Of a stretch of DNA of 64,000 nucleotides, positions 21,939-33,137 are shown in pieces. Location: assembly GCA_038363925.1 (NCBI GenBank), contig JAQQWL010000011.1, positions 8,184,001-8,248,000 of the forward strand. Reading direction: 5' to 3'. How positions within the stretch are numbered: the first letter of the stretch is position 1; the number at the start of each line of letters is the position of its first letter. The notes under the pieces are model-generated. The model searched no databases and had not been told where the DNA came from. It was given only the letters and a program-made list of their open reading frames with translations. The DNA is from Apiospora phragmitis. Lineage: Eukaryota; Ascomycota; Sordariomycetes; Amphisphaeriales; Apiosporaceae. The position numbers and the translations under genes are program-made.

Positions 21939-24897
21939 ATGACTGAACCCGAGAACATGGAGGACGATCTCTTCGCCGATCTGTGAGTGCCTCCCTTATG
22001 CTGGACACTGCTGCAGCCCGCGCATTTCGTGGTTGATCCAATCGCAACCCAATCGCAACCCAATCGCAACCCATTAATCGCGACTGACCGCAAACAGCTA
22101 CGATGATAACGAACCTTCGTCCGCTCCTGCCCCAGTGAAGCAAGAACAGCCAGTGGAACCCCCTGCCCCAGTTCCTGCGCAACCCGAAGCTCATGTTGAA
22201 GACGAATCGGCCTATGACCTGAATCAGAATGGCTATAACGACGACTATCAACAACAAGCCGAGTACGAAGATGACGACGACGACGATGTTGATTTCAACC
22301 TGGGCAACAATCCACCCAGGGATGTCGATACGTCCACACCCATGAGAGATGAAGTCTCTACTCCCAATTACCATTCCACGCGAGGCCCTAGTGCCAAAGA
22401 AGACGGGTAAGTTTGATGCTTTCCTCCATTGCTATTTTGTTGTCCCTCCCCAAATCCCTGCCTCGTGATCTCCAGAGAGACACTTCTGCCAATGTGGTTG
22501 GATCGGTCGTACTCGGTGTAGGTATGCGCGGTTGCTGCTGCGCGGATGGCGATTGCTGGTATGGCCAGGGCCACATATAAGAAGCTTGCTTCAGGTCCCT
22601 GGGGGCTCGAATCCAGATAAGATTGGACAAAAAGGAGATAATCCCGGGCTTGTTGGCTTCAATGGGAGGCTTGTCACAGTTGGGTTTCGAAACAGCCCGT
22701 GAACCAACCTATCGCCGAGATCACTTCAGCCTGTCCAAAATACCTAGTATCCATAACGATACACCCTGAGAGACTTTGGAAGGGTTGAGATGCAGGCAGT
22801 ACAAGCTTGGCCCACAGATTTACTACCTGAGAAGAGGCCACGATATGAACATCATCGACTATAGTCAGTACAAGGTCACAGACACTGCCTTCCATAGCCG
22901 TTCGTCAAGAGATAGGCTCATAAAGCTAGACGAGACCATGTCTCTCTCTTTGATGGCTTGTAACAATCAATGGCAGCGAATAGCGCTCGAGGCCATATGC
23001 TAGCTTCACGGTAGCGAAATCAGCAAAACAAAGAATTCCGACAACAATATGGCAACTCCGCTACATAATCTTCCTCCAAGGAATATTTCTGTGTGTGGTG
23101 TGCTCTTCCGGACCCAGTCCCTAGGTTCGGCCACATCATCTACGCTTCCTGAAGATCGGCAAACTCTCAGCGCCGGAGATGCTCTCACAAAGTCCCAAGG
23201 CAGACCTTATACCACCATTCCGACGGAGTTGTATCATTGGCTATCCCGTTCTCAGCCCTGGGGCGTGGAATTTCATAAAGCGGCTGCTCGCATAGACGAA
23301 GAAAAACCTAGTGCGATGCTTGGGTCCTCTAATCACATTTCGCAACCTCATTGGCACACAGCCGAGACAGGCTTCGCATGTTTGCTCAAGTGACAACAGC
23401 TTAGCTAGAGTGTTGTCCGCCCATGTTCGATTGATCTCACATCACGCTGCAGCATCAGCACATCAGTTTGTGTCCAGGAGGCTGACTAACAATGTTCTTG
23501 CCACAGAAAAATGTTCATCGGCGGCTTGAACTGGGAGACCACAGACCGTAAGTTTTTTCTAGGCCCATCGCATGAGTAGCTATCCACTAAACGTCCTTCC
23601 AGAGTCCCTCCGTGAATATTTCACCCAGTTTGGTGAAGTGACGGAATGCACCGTTATGAGAGATAGCGCGACCGGTAGATCACGAGGCTTCGGGTTCCTC
23701 ACCTTCAAGGATCCCAAGACTGTGAACATTGTGATGGTCAAAGAGCACTTCTTGGATGGAAAAATCGTAAGTCACTTCCGCTCCCGCTCCCACCCCTGGG
23801 CAGCACACTAATCTTGAGCTTAGATCGACCCCAAGAGAGCCATTCCGCGTGACGAACAGGAGAAGACGAGCAAGATCTTTGTCGGTGGTGTCAGCCAGGA
23901 CACGACTGAGTCCGAATTCAAGGAATACTTTGCTTCGTTCGGGCGCGTTGTTGACGCCACCCTAATGATGGACAAAGACACCGGGCGGCCCCGCGGTTTT
24001 GGATTCGTTACATTCGAGAGCGAGGCTGGCGTGGATAACTGTCTTAGCGTCCCCCTGGAAATCCATGGCAAGCCCATTGAGGTGAAGAAGGCCCAGCCGC
24101 GTGGTAATATGCGTGAGGAAGAAGAGGCATCTCGACGTGGCAAGTTCAGAAAGGGCCCTGATGAACAGGCTAGCCCGCAAAACCCGATGGCAAATCCGAT
24201 GACCCAGGGTGGCATGACGCCGCAGGTAATGGCGCAGTATATGCAGCGGATGCAGCAGTACATGACGATGATGCAGCAGCAAATGGCCATGAACAGGGGC
24301 ATGGGTATGGGCATGATGCCTGGCGGTATGAATCCAGCCATGATGCAGCAGATGATGCAGATGCAGATGGCCAACCAGATGGCCCAAGGCGGCGGCGCCG
24401 CCGCTAACCAGGCCGGCCAGAACAATCCCATGGCCGGAATGAATCCAGCTATGATGCAACAGATGCAGCAACAAATGCAGAGCCAGATGAACCAGGTTGC
24501 TGCAGGCCAGGGTGGTGGAGACCAACAACCGGGATTCAACAATAACCACCAGCAGCAGTATGGTGGTCGTGGAGGCCGACGCGGCGGCCGCGGAGGCTAC
24601 GGACAGGGCGGTTATGGTATGGGAGGAGGTGGCGGCGGTGGCGCACCCGCTGCTGCTGGCGGCGATCCGACGTCGTGGGAAGGTATGTACGACGATGTTC
24701 CGCAACCGAACCCAGGTGGCCGGGGCGGCTTCCGTGGAAACAGGGGCGGCGGTCACCACAGCCCAGGACCTGCTGACCCTAACCACGCTCCGCCAGCGAA
24801 TGCCCCCACTGGCCCCAAGAACGCAGGCCGGCCCGGTGCCAACTACCGTGGTGGCGGCCGAGGAAGCAGCCGAGGATTCCACCCCTACCAGCGTTAG
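21939..24897 (+). CDS. HRP1: Hrp1/Nab4-like hnRNP with two RRMs and Met/Gln- and RGG-rich tail
   Basis: Five exons (21939-21982, 22098-22406, 23507-23547, 23603-23766, 23824-24897) encode 543 residues with no frame break. Residues 1-118 are acidic and disordered (EYEDDDDDDVDF). RRM1 has RNP2 KMFIGGLNW and RNP1 RGFGFLTF; RRM2 has RNP2 KIFVGGV and RNP1 RGFGFVTF, with a short linker, the layout of yeast Hrp1 and animal DAZAP1/Musashi-type proteins. The tail has a Met/Gln/Asn-rich prion-like stretch (about residues 285-390), RGG boxes (GGRGGRRGGRGGYG) and PTSWEGMYDD. In yeast, Hrp1 is cleavage factor IB, binding UA-rich polyadenylation signals and shuttling to the cytoplasm; the same role is inferred here. 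Introns are 115, 1,100, 55 and 57 bp, the second being exceptionally long. Confidence 0.9.
22039..22071 (+). repeat. Three perfect 11-bp repeats inside intron 1
   Basis: The unit CAATCGCAACC occurs three times head to tail inside the first intron of the Hrp1-like gene, ending 26 bases before the acceptor and so overlapping the expected branch-site neighbourhood. Confidence 0.9.
22407..23506 (+). other. 1.1-kb intron of the Hrp1-like gene
   Basis: The intron has a GTAAGT donor and ends GCTGACTAAC...CCACAG, so it is a normal spliceosomal intron, but it is about fifteen times longer than its neighbours. It splits the acidic N-terminus from RRM1. A 114-codon open frame (23049-23393) lies inside it without recognisable similarity. 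No convincing box C/D or H/ACA snoRNA was seen by eye. Confidence 0.8.
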
Positions 24898-25756
24898 CAT
24901 CGCTAGTTCAAGGTCCGTTGGTGAAGACTCAGCACCAGCACCGAAAGACTGTTACCTCCACCGTATCTCACATACCGTCTGCATCGCCGCTCTTCCTGGC
25001 GACTCCAGCTGAGCCAGATTGGAGATGTCGCAGCCTTCTCTACAGCTCGAGCAAACTCGTTCGAGAGTCTTCACTCAACGGGTTTTCCCCACGCAGATGA
25101 CCAGAACCACCTGCTTGTATTTTATTATTTTCCCCCTTCTCGTTGATATTACGACAGCGACGCCGGATTCTCACTGGACAGTATGCGGCATCGGCATTGA
25201 CCAAAGGGTTAGTAGATGGTCAAGAGCAACGTCATCCGACCGCGCAACCAGCGGGATTTGACGGGGTCATGGCAGCTCATCCCCATTTACACAGTGTTCT
25301 ATGGATATGCACGCAGACTGCAAACAAAATGGATTGTACATCGCCTTGATTCTAGTATGGATCCGAAAAGTTGATGACCATCAATATAATTGTACGCACA
25401 ATCGTCTTCTGTCATTGGTTCTGTTGTGAGAAAGGTATCCAGCGCCTCGTTGCTCGTCTTCTTCCTCTGCCCCGAACCACTACTTCAAGTAACGGTCCTG
25501 CAATAAACCCATTTATAATCTTGTCTCGTCAGCCTCATCGCACGCTGTCATCGAACGACTGTAGGTACAGAGTCAACCCGTCAGACAAGTCCCAGAAGTA
25601 GAAGTAGAAACTCAAATCTCATACCAATCCCTAGCGTCCCCTCCTCCTGGGTCCTCAGCTCCTCCTTTCTATCCTTGGCTCTTCAGGCTCTCATCATCCG
25701 ACTCTCCTCCTTCGACCTCTCATCCTTCCCCATTCCAGTCACTGTCCGGGATCGAC
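24898..25756. other. Convergent intergenic region
   Basis: It holds the 3' UTRs of the Hrp1-like gene and the small secreted protein. No other gene was recognised. Confidence 0.6.
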
Positions 25757-26345
25757 TTAATGGTGGGCATTGATTTCCTGGGCAGTGAACTCTGTAAGAC
25801 AGCGGAACTTCCGGGATCCCTTGAAAGAAATGCAGTCGTAGTCGCCCTCTGGGTACACCATGCATTCGCCGTAGACTTTGCCATCCACTTTCAGGGCACC
25901 CAAATTAGTAATGCGGGCAAGGAAAGAAAGAAAGATGGAGGGGGGGTTAATTACACCCAACCATCCTGTAGCCCTGATCTTTATACAAAGCTGCAGCGCG
26001 GCGTTAGCATCCCCTGGCACTCGGGTATGTCGTGACTGATACGCACTCCAGTGGTAAGTTGGATTTGTCCCGAAGTTCATCTCGAACACCTCAATCTCTG
26101 CCGGGGAGGCCTTGTAAGTGGAGTCGCAGCCAACGCATCGAATTCCCTTGCTCTTGCTGACATCGTCACGGGGATCCCATTTTCTCCCGCCCATGGGCAT
26201 CACCGCAATTCGCAGGCTCGGCCTCGAAAATTTGCCACTGTCCCAACGCTTGTGAGGTACTCTTGATCTCTTGGTGGTAGATATCGAAGTTGGCCATGGC
26301 CAGTGGCGTCAACGTTGCCAAGGAAGTGAGATTAGAGAAACGCAT
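25757..26345 (-). CDS. Small secreted cysteine-containing protein, frame broken once
   Basis: Exons 26047-26345, 25955-25990 and 25757-25887 flank introns of 56 and 67 bp with branch sites GCTAAC and TACTAAT. The second donor (GTAATT) was chosen because it alone gives the in-frame join MVG-LDGKVYGEC. Residues 1-18 (MRFSNLTSLATLTPLAMA) look like a signal peptide. The mature part has six Cys (NCGDAHG, RCVGC, GEC, DYDC, FRC), suggesting three disulfides, in about 154 residues. Between HGRE and KWDPRDD the frame moves by one base, at the TTTT of 26180-26183 on the plus strand (one base too many, or two too few). It resembles conserved fungal secreted proteins of unknown function and could be an effector-like or wall-associated protein; the sequence does not show which. 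A TATA element lies 115 bp upstream. Confidence 0.65.
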
Positions 26346-26458
26346 ATTGTCTGAGGGAATGACGAATGGGATATAGAGGTTCAAAAGTCCTAGACTGTGA
26401 GTTCCTGAAGATGATGGTGATGAGATTTCTGGATTCAAGATGAAAAGCAGTCATCTTT

Positions 26459-26466
26459 AATTTATA
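26459..26466 (-). promoter_or_regulatory. TATA element of the small secreted protein gene
   Basis: On the minus strand the sequence reads TATAAATT, 114-121 bases before the ATG at 26345. Confidence 0.4.
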
Positions 26467-27468
26467 CATGTTCTATGTCAATTATCAAGAGTGAGGCCCC
26501 CAGGCTCCACCGCCTCTCTCGTATACACTCATCCGTGAATCCATTCAGCTCTCTCCCAGCACCGTCAATATTGTTGGCGATGTTGCGGTTGAACCATATG
26601 GCTGATCACATCCATGTATGGCTGACGATAGCCACACTGTGGTGCAAATATTCAGCCTGGCTCCTAACAAACCTACATGTGGCCCAGCTAGAAGCGTAAC
26701 CTACCATGCGTCAGCCTGTACTTCAAGGGAGGCTCTGCAGAGCAACAACTTACTACCCCAGCAGGCAGCCGAAGTCCGTCTAACACTATTCCGGAAAACA
26801 AACACATGATACCTTCGTATATAAGCCTTTCCTCGATGACAGAGCCGGGCCAGAAGTGGTCCCGACGGCATAAAACCCCCTAGCTTACGGTAGATGACTG
26901 CTGCCTTACACCCACTCAACTCCTTCGCGGCTGAACTATTACTTGGGCTCCAGGGGAAACACGATACCTTGATAGATCTATGCCGTTCGGCCGTTTAAGG
27001 TAGCTCAGTTTTATGACAGGGTAAGCTGACTGATAGACAAAATTCGTGATCGATACACTAGAACGGTACCAACAGGGGCCGACACACAGGACCGCTGCAG
27101 CCCGCAGTCATAAGCATCGGCACTGCTTGCATGCTGATGGACATCAAGATACACGCGATACAATAGGGGTGCGATATGGTGTATCTTTAGATGGAGGAAA
27201 GAAGAATAGGAGCTGGTTTCGCGATACCAACCGCTTTGAAGAAGACGACGAACTCGGGGGAATAGCATAACCAGTGACCTGGGGATGACTTCGCAATGAC
27301 GGCCTGGGTTGTGATAATAATCTACTTGGTTGACTTGGCTTGCATAGTTCAACAAATTACTCGAGATGCGAAACTCCTTTTCGATAACGTCGCGCAGATA
27401 TGCGCCATGATCGTCGGACCCTCCGACCCGGTGTCCGTCCCACTGGTGACCGGGTGACCCCTGTGCCG

Positions 27469-27484
27469 TCGGAGCAGGCTCCGA
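27469..27484. promoter_or_regulatory. Perfect 7-2-7 inverted repeat, possible Zn(II)2Cys6 site
   Basis: TCGGAGC-AG-GCTCCGA is a perfect palindrome with CGG and CCG triplets eight bases apart, the form bound by fungal binuclear-cluster regulators. It lies 143 bases upstream of the tannase-like start and 56 bases upstream of its TATA box. Confidence 0.4.
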
Positions 27485-27539
27485 GATTGTCTCCGCCCCG
27501 CTTGCGGATAGTTCCAGCGGTCAAGGGGCTCCAAACCGG

Positions 27540-27547
27540 TATATAAT
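27540..27547 (+). promoter_or_regulatory. TATA element of the tannase-like gene
   Basis: TATATAAT lies 80-87 bases before the ATG at 27627, a usual spacing for a regulated fungal promoter. Confidence 0.5.
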
Positions 27548-27626
27548 GTGGCCCGCCGCTTGTACGCGCACCTTCATCCTGACCTCCAGTCTTGGCGCGT
27601 ACCATTCTGCCGGTTTGGGGCTCGAG

Positions 27627-29418
27627 ATGGCTTCGCTACTGCTACTTGCGCCTATACTAGGCTTTCTTGGCCACGTAACAGCAGCGGCCGTGGCAGGTTG
27701 CGCTTCTCTCAGCGGCTGGGCTTTCTCAAACGATACCGCCAGCGTCTATCTCGCGACGGATGTGCCGCAAGGGACAAACTTTTCCACCAGCGATGGCCCC
27801 CAGACCAACGATCTGCCCGGCTTCTGTCGCATCGCTCTCAGCATAAAGACGAGCCCGGAGACCTCCGCCAAGGCCGAGGTCTGGCTCCCGGAACCAGACG
27901 AATGGAACGCACGGCTTCTGACCGTCGGCAACGGCGGCTTCGCGGGCAGCATCAACTAGGCCGACGTCGCGTGGGGCCTGCGCAAGGGCTTCGCGACCAT
28001 GTCGACCGACACGGGCCACAACTCGAGCAGCGGCACCGCCGCGTGGATGCTGCACGAGCCCGAGCGCGCCATCGACTGGGTGCACCGCGCGCTGCACCTC
28101 TCCGTCATGGCCGCGAAGCAGGTGGTCGCCGCGTATTATTACCCTACTACTCAAACCGGGCCGCACCACTCCTACTCCTACTACGCGGGCTGCTCGACGG
28201 GCGGCCGGCAAGGGCTTGCGGCACTGCAGCGATACCCAGCCGACTTCGACGGCGTGCTGGCCGGGTCGGCGATCCCGTGGCAGACGCACACGAGCGCCTG
28301 GCATACCTACGCGGCGCTGCTGCAGTACCCGGCGTCGCGGTCGACGTTCATCCCCGCGGACCTGTGGGCGAGCCTCGTCGCCCCCGCCGTCCTGGAGCAG
28401 TACGACGCGGCGCTGGACGGGGTGGCCGACGGCGTCATCATGGACCCCTCCCGGTGTGCGTTCCGGCCCGAGGTGCTGCTCTGCGGCAAAAGCGGAGGAG
28501 GAAAGGCGAACGCCACCAGCGGCGACTGTCTCACACGAGACCAGGTGCTCAACCTCAAGCGGCTGTACCGCCCTGGCTGACGAGCGACGGCCAGCTGATC
28601 AACCCAGGCATTTCCCCCAGCGGCGAAGCCGGGTTCGCCTCGCTGATGAACTCGGCCGAGCCCCTATTCGGGCCCGAGTTCTACCGCAACGCCGTCTACA
28701 ACGACACCGACTGGGACTGGCGCACCATGTCGGCCGCCAGCGTCGCGTTCGCCGACGCCGTCAATCCGGGCGGCGCCAACGCGTACGACCCGGACCTGCG
28801 CCCGTTCGAGGCGCACGGCGGCAAGGTGCTGCACTACCACGGCTACGCGGACCCGCTGATCCCGTCGCTGAACGCGGCAGCCTGATACGACGAATTCAAC
28901 GGCTTCTACGAGCGCATCGTCGGCCGCGCGGGCGACGTGGACAAGTTCTACTGGCTCTTTATGGTCCCCGGGATCGGCCACTGCTCTGGCGGTGTCGGCG
29001 CTTGGGTGAGTCACAACTAAGCCTCGACCTCTTCTCTGTGGATAAATATGTGCTGACAACTCGTTCTCTTTTTCTCAAACAAAAAGGCTCTGGATGGCGC
29101 AGGCCAAGGAGGCTTCCCCCTGCAAGTGAATGGTTCGTCGCACTCGCTGCTCTCCTCGCTAGTCGATTGGGTCGAGAGCGCCGCCAGTGCTGCCGGGAAC
29201 AAGAGCTCGGCCGTGAGCAACCCCTGAAGCATCCTCGACGTATGACAGTGGGTGCACCGGAATCCATTATCGGAACCAAGTTCGTCAATGACACGCCCAC
29301 TCTTGGGGTGAGTTTCACCAGGCCTATCTGTCGGTGGCCGCAGACGGCGGTCTATGATGGCGTAGGGGATGTGAATGATGCAGCGAGCTGGTCGTGCCCT
29401 ACTGCCGGAATTTACTAG
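27627..29418 (+). pseudogene. Secreted tannase/feruloyl esterase family, decayed
   Basis: A signal peptide (MASLLLLAPILGFLGHVTAA) is followed by a full-length tannase-family chain. The catalytic elements are all present: the CS-D-HC arrangement with the Ser in AGCSTGGRQG, the Asp in YADPLIP and the His in PGIGHCSGG. It would hydrolyse phenolic esters of plant material outside the cell. The coding sequence is interrupted by TAG at 27957-27959 (inside GSIN-ADVAWG), a one-base deficit near 28573 (LYRP to WLTSDGQ), TGA at 28883-28885 (NAAA-YDEFNGF), stops at 29224-29226 and 29239-29241, and another shift before SIIGTKFVNDT. An 81-bp intron is at 29006-29086. Allowing one base at each shift, the exons total 571 codons, the family's usual size. 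With stops as well as indels, this gene is more damaged than its neighbours and may truly be dead. The promoter still looks complete. Confidence 0.8.
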
Positions 29419-29976
29419 AGTTTAGGCGTCTCGCAGCACTCGGACGATATCCAAACCCAACTTAGCCATTGGTGATGAAAACGCATACAGGTGTACCTTG
29501 GTCCATATTGCTCAACACTTCACTTTAGCTTTCCACCGCTGTTTATACCTAACTAGCTAGGCCACTCCTGAAAGCGATACGGACGCCTCAGCGCGATGTT
29601 GGAGATGGCCTGATTCCCCCAGTTCAGCAAAATTATTAGATAATGTCTTGTTTAATTGAGAACCCTCGATAATCTCTATATAGATGTCGATCTGATACTA
29701 GGGTTTACTTTATGCAGTGTGTCACACACCAGTGCCGTATGTGTTGCGCCAAGGATCTTCATCAAGATACGATATACGGAACCTGCATAGGTCTATCGGA
29801 AGAAAGGGGTGTGCCGAAAGAGAGCGAGAATTTAGTGTCATAGTTCTAGCCCTAACCCCGAAAATCAGCTTCAATAATATCATACAAATAGACCCCACGA
29901 CTCCCAGTGACGAACATGGCTGTAAGTTCACTTAACACACTATACCAGATTGCAACTCACACCGTAACACCCGGGT
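29419..29976. other. Convergent intergenic region
   Basis: A+T-rich 3' flanks of the tannase-like gene and the MFS gene. No additional feature was recognised. Confidence 0.6.
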
Positions 29977-31989
29977 CTATTGGTCCTTCTCGGTCTTTCC
30001 AATAGTACCAGCCCTCCTCATCCCTATGATACTTATAATCAGCACGCTGGCGGTGCTCGCAAAGATGGTCCAGAATGCGGTGCGGTAGCCGTCCATCGTT
30101 GCCGTCTTTCCCTCGGCGTGGGAGTGCTCCGTAACCGACGCTGCAATTGCAGCAGTCACAGCAAGCCCAACAGCATTGCCGAACTGCGCGACTTCGTTGA
30201 AGACACCGCCAGCAAGCGACTGGATCTCGGCAGGGAAAGCGTCGGATATGAGCAGATTGGACACACTGAAAAGGACTGCAAAGAAGAGTTAGATGAGTTC
30301 ATGTTTCTTTACATTTCAGGTTTCGCTTCGCTGTGAAAAGCAAGATTCTTACCCCAGGATTGACCGGGCAGAGAAACAATGCCCAGAATGGTCTAAACCA
30401 GTAGTTCTCGTGCTCACCCACGGTGGCCATGAGAGCTGGCGAAATGAGAGTGATGCAAGTGGAGACGACGACAAGAGTTATGACCTTCACCCGCGAGATG
30501 ATGTAAACCAGGACGACGTTCACGGATGTACCCATGACAATCTGTGAAAAGTATCGGATAGAGGACTGGAGGGCAGATAATCCCTGTACTTCCTGGAAAC
30601 TGGAGCGAGGGGTGCTGTGTCAGCGAGTATTTCCACGGCACAAAACAAGTATTATTCAGAGACAGCGAGACATACTATAAAGTAGTGAAATACTCGATGC
30701 CGTTCAGCGAAGACCAGCAGAAGAAGACACATAGGCAGGCAGATGTGAAAGAGGCCTTACGCCACAGTCTGTTGGGTATAAGTGCCGGCTTTCCAACCTG
30801 CACTTGGTGATGCATCCAGAAAGGGAAAGCTATGAGAAGAAGTATCGACACGATGAGGAGGACTATTTGAGCAGGCTTCTGCACGTTGCGCCAATCCGAT
30901 GTAATCATGGCAAGCACATACACTGCAGGTTTCCGATTAGCTTGGTCCCGTAACTGGGATGCTGGGTCAAGAGGACGGGCTAACGTAAGGAGTCAAGAGG
31001 GTTTTTTTCTTCGTTCCACAGACTTCACTTACTCAATAGTGCCAAAGCCACGCTGAGGATAAGTACCCCTATCCAGTCGACATCTTCTCGCAGTCGACGC
31101 GCCCACGTCTTCTTGGACGGATGCCGGACGTCGGGGAGGGACCAAAGCGAGATGACGGAGACGACGAAGTTTACCATGGCCATGATCCAGTAGGCCCAGC
31201 GCCAGCCGATGGTGTCGGTGAAGATGCCGCCGAGCACGAGGCCCAGGGCGTAGCCGAGCGGCTGGGCCATGCCGCTCATGGCGAACGCCGTGTTGCGCCA
31301 GTGACCCTTGGGGAAGGTGTTGGTGATGAGGCTGACGGTCGTGGGCAGGCACATGGCCATGGCGATGCCCAGGCAGGTCCGGAACATGATGACCTGGATC
31401 CCCGTCTCGGAGAAGCCCAGGGCGACGGTGAAGACGACGAACAGGAAGCTGCCCACGACCCAGACGCGCTTGGGGCCCAGGATGTCGGCGAAGGAACCGA
31501 AGACGTGCAAGAGGCACCCCGCTGCGAGTGCGTAGACGGCTGCAGGCCAAAGCATCTGTCGAATCTCGGCGTTAGTATTGCTGGTCCAAGGAATACACCA
31601 TCTTTTCAGGAGGCGATGCAAGCAACACTGCGGGAGGTCGCATGCTCAACCCTCCCAAGACACCCCATAAGAAGTAACAAGACTTGAAAGTTTCTTACTA
31701 GACCATTGGGCAGGCCAACATCGTCGGCGATAAGCGGGAGTGCCGCGATGAGGATTCCCGAGCCCATTGTGTTAAGGAAGTTGATACCAGCGAGGGTGGT
31801 GATGACGCCCACTCCCTTAGTCTTGGATACTCTCATCTGGAGAAGCGGGGGCGAGCCATCCTGACCGGAGGGTTTCGTTTGGGCCTTCTCGTCCGAGGTA
31901 GTTCCTGGGTGTTCATTATCACTCGACTGCGGGTTCGACTTCTCCGTTATAACGGGAAATAACTCGCCTTTGGATGCCTTCTTGTCCAT
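29977..31989 (-). CDS. Major facilitator superfamily drug:H+ antiporter, DHA2 (14 TM) type
   Basis: Five exons (31699-31989, 31033-31555, 30676-30922, 30353-30599, 29977-30275) flank introns of 143, 110, 76 and 77 bp. The first 55 residues are a hydrophilic cytoplasmic tail; then come helices starting GVGVITTLAGINFLNTMGSG. Motif A is FGSFADILGPKRVW and the antiporter motif C region is GMAQPLGYALGLVLGG. Helix count and length (535 residues) fit the 14-TM fungal toxin/drug efflux pumps. The last junction is one base short: exon 4 ends PVNPG and exon 5 continues as FSVSNLLISDAFP only if the run of four C at 30353-30356 (plus strand) is really five. With it the model is 536 codons. It probably exports a small organic molecule across the plasma membrane; a GST, an ATP-grasp enzyme and a dioxygenase follow nearby. 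Substrate unknown. Confidence 0.85.
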
Positions 31990-33137
31990 TTTGCTGTTGA
32001 AGCCTTGATGAAGCTCTGTGAAACGATGTACGAAAAGCTATAAACTGAAGAACTACAGCTGGTTGATGTTTCTTTTCTAGCACTCATCGGGATTTCTTGG
32101 CCACATGGGGGGAAAGATGATGCTGCCTCCTTTATGACTAAAGGTGGCAAGCTGGGCCTTTATTGCCCCGTCCTCTCCTTGTGGCCCTGACCCCCCATGT
32201 TCAATGTCACACAATATAAAAGAGCGAGAATAACCAGGCGACGTTTCTGCTCAAGGAAGGAAGGAGGGGGCATATTCTGCTAAGGGAAGGTGCACAACGA
32301 GGGGCAAAGACTAGGTGTCCATCGCTGGCCAAGCATGAATCTATTGGCAGTGAGGAGTACAACCACTTCGAAAAGCGACATACACAGTTCGGGTTGAGGA
32401 TCCATCAGTGGATAGAAGCATGTTGTGGTGTACACCATCAGGCGCCTTCCTTTGGTGATTTCGTATGTGATAGGCATACATTGCATGCAAGTGAGCGACG
32501 CGGTCTGGTTTGGTCCAGATACGTCGTCACAAGGCGGTTGGGTCGGGCAATGGAATGGGCCCATTCCTGAAGATACTCTGGCTACGGAAAAAAAACCCGG
32601 TGTGATGGTTCATGTACGATTTCAGGAAATGAAATCTAAAAGCATGCTGCATGCAATTGTGCAACCACAGGCATGACTATATGTATGTATCAGTGTAACA
32701 CACAAGTGCAATGGTACATGTATGCCCGCACTGCATATATCACCGAAATAGTTCACTATCTTACCTATACATCGATATACTAAGTTGCATTGGTTTATTT
32801 CACATCGCCACGATCAGGGGAAGTGGGATGTTTTCTTGGCAGCTGCGCTAGGCTGGAGGTACGATGATGCGAGGTAAGAAGAACAGGGGGTTGGATAAGT
32901 GCATTGCATATGCACCTTCGGAATCTCGTATCCTCATGCAACATAATATATAAGCCAAGCTGAGTCATCCATGATGACGGTTCCGGCTCATGACGAGAAT
33001 ACTTAAAGCCAACACATTGTAACTCCAGCCTGCAGAAACCAGGACACCATCACGATTTGTATTAATTGCCTTATTCGACCCCAAAATCATCCGAAGAGCC
33101 CACACAACGTACAAGGCCGACACAACATCAGATCAAA
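31990..33137. other. Divergent intergenic region between MFS and GST genes
   Basis: About 1.15 kb that must contain both promoters. Only short frames without recognisable features are present. A TATA element for the GST gene is listed separately. Confidence 0.55.
32947..32954 (+). promoter_or_regulatory. Probable TATA element of the GST gene
   Basis: TATATAAG lies 184-191 bases before the ATG at 33138, implying a 5' UTR of about 150 bases. Confidence 0.4.

Larger units (their letters stand above)
26346..27626. other. Divergent intergenic region
   Basis: About 1.3 kb lies between the small secreted protein and the tannase-like gene. Apart from the promoter elements listed separately, I see no gene or repeat. 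Confidence 0.55.

Noticed and set aside
22604..22615. GGCTCGAATCC inside the long Hrp1 intron, resembling a tRNA T-loop
   Set aside because: The flanking bases do not form a 5-bp T stem with a 7-base loop, and no cloverleaf could be drawn.
23049..23393. 114-codon open frame inside the Hrp1 intron as a nested gene
   Set aside because: It lies entirely within a well-defined intron and shows no similarity or signals; kept only as a remark.
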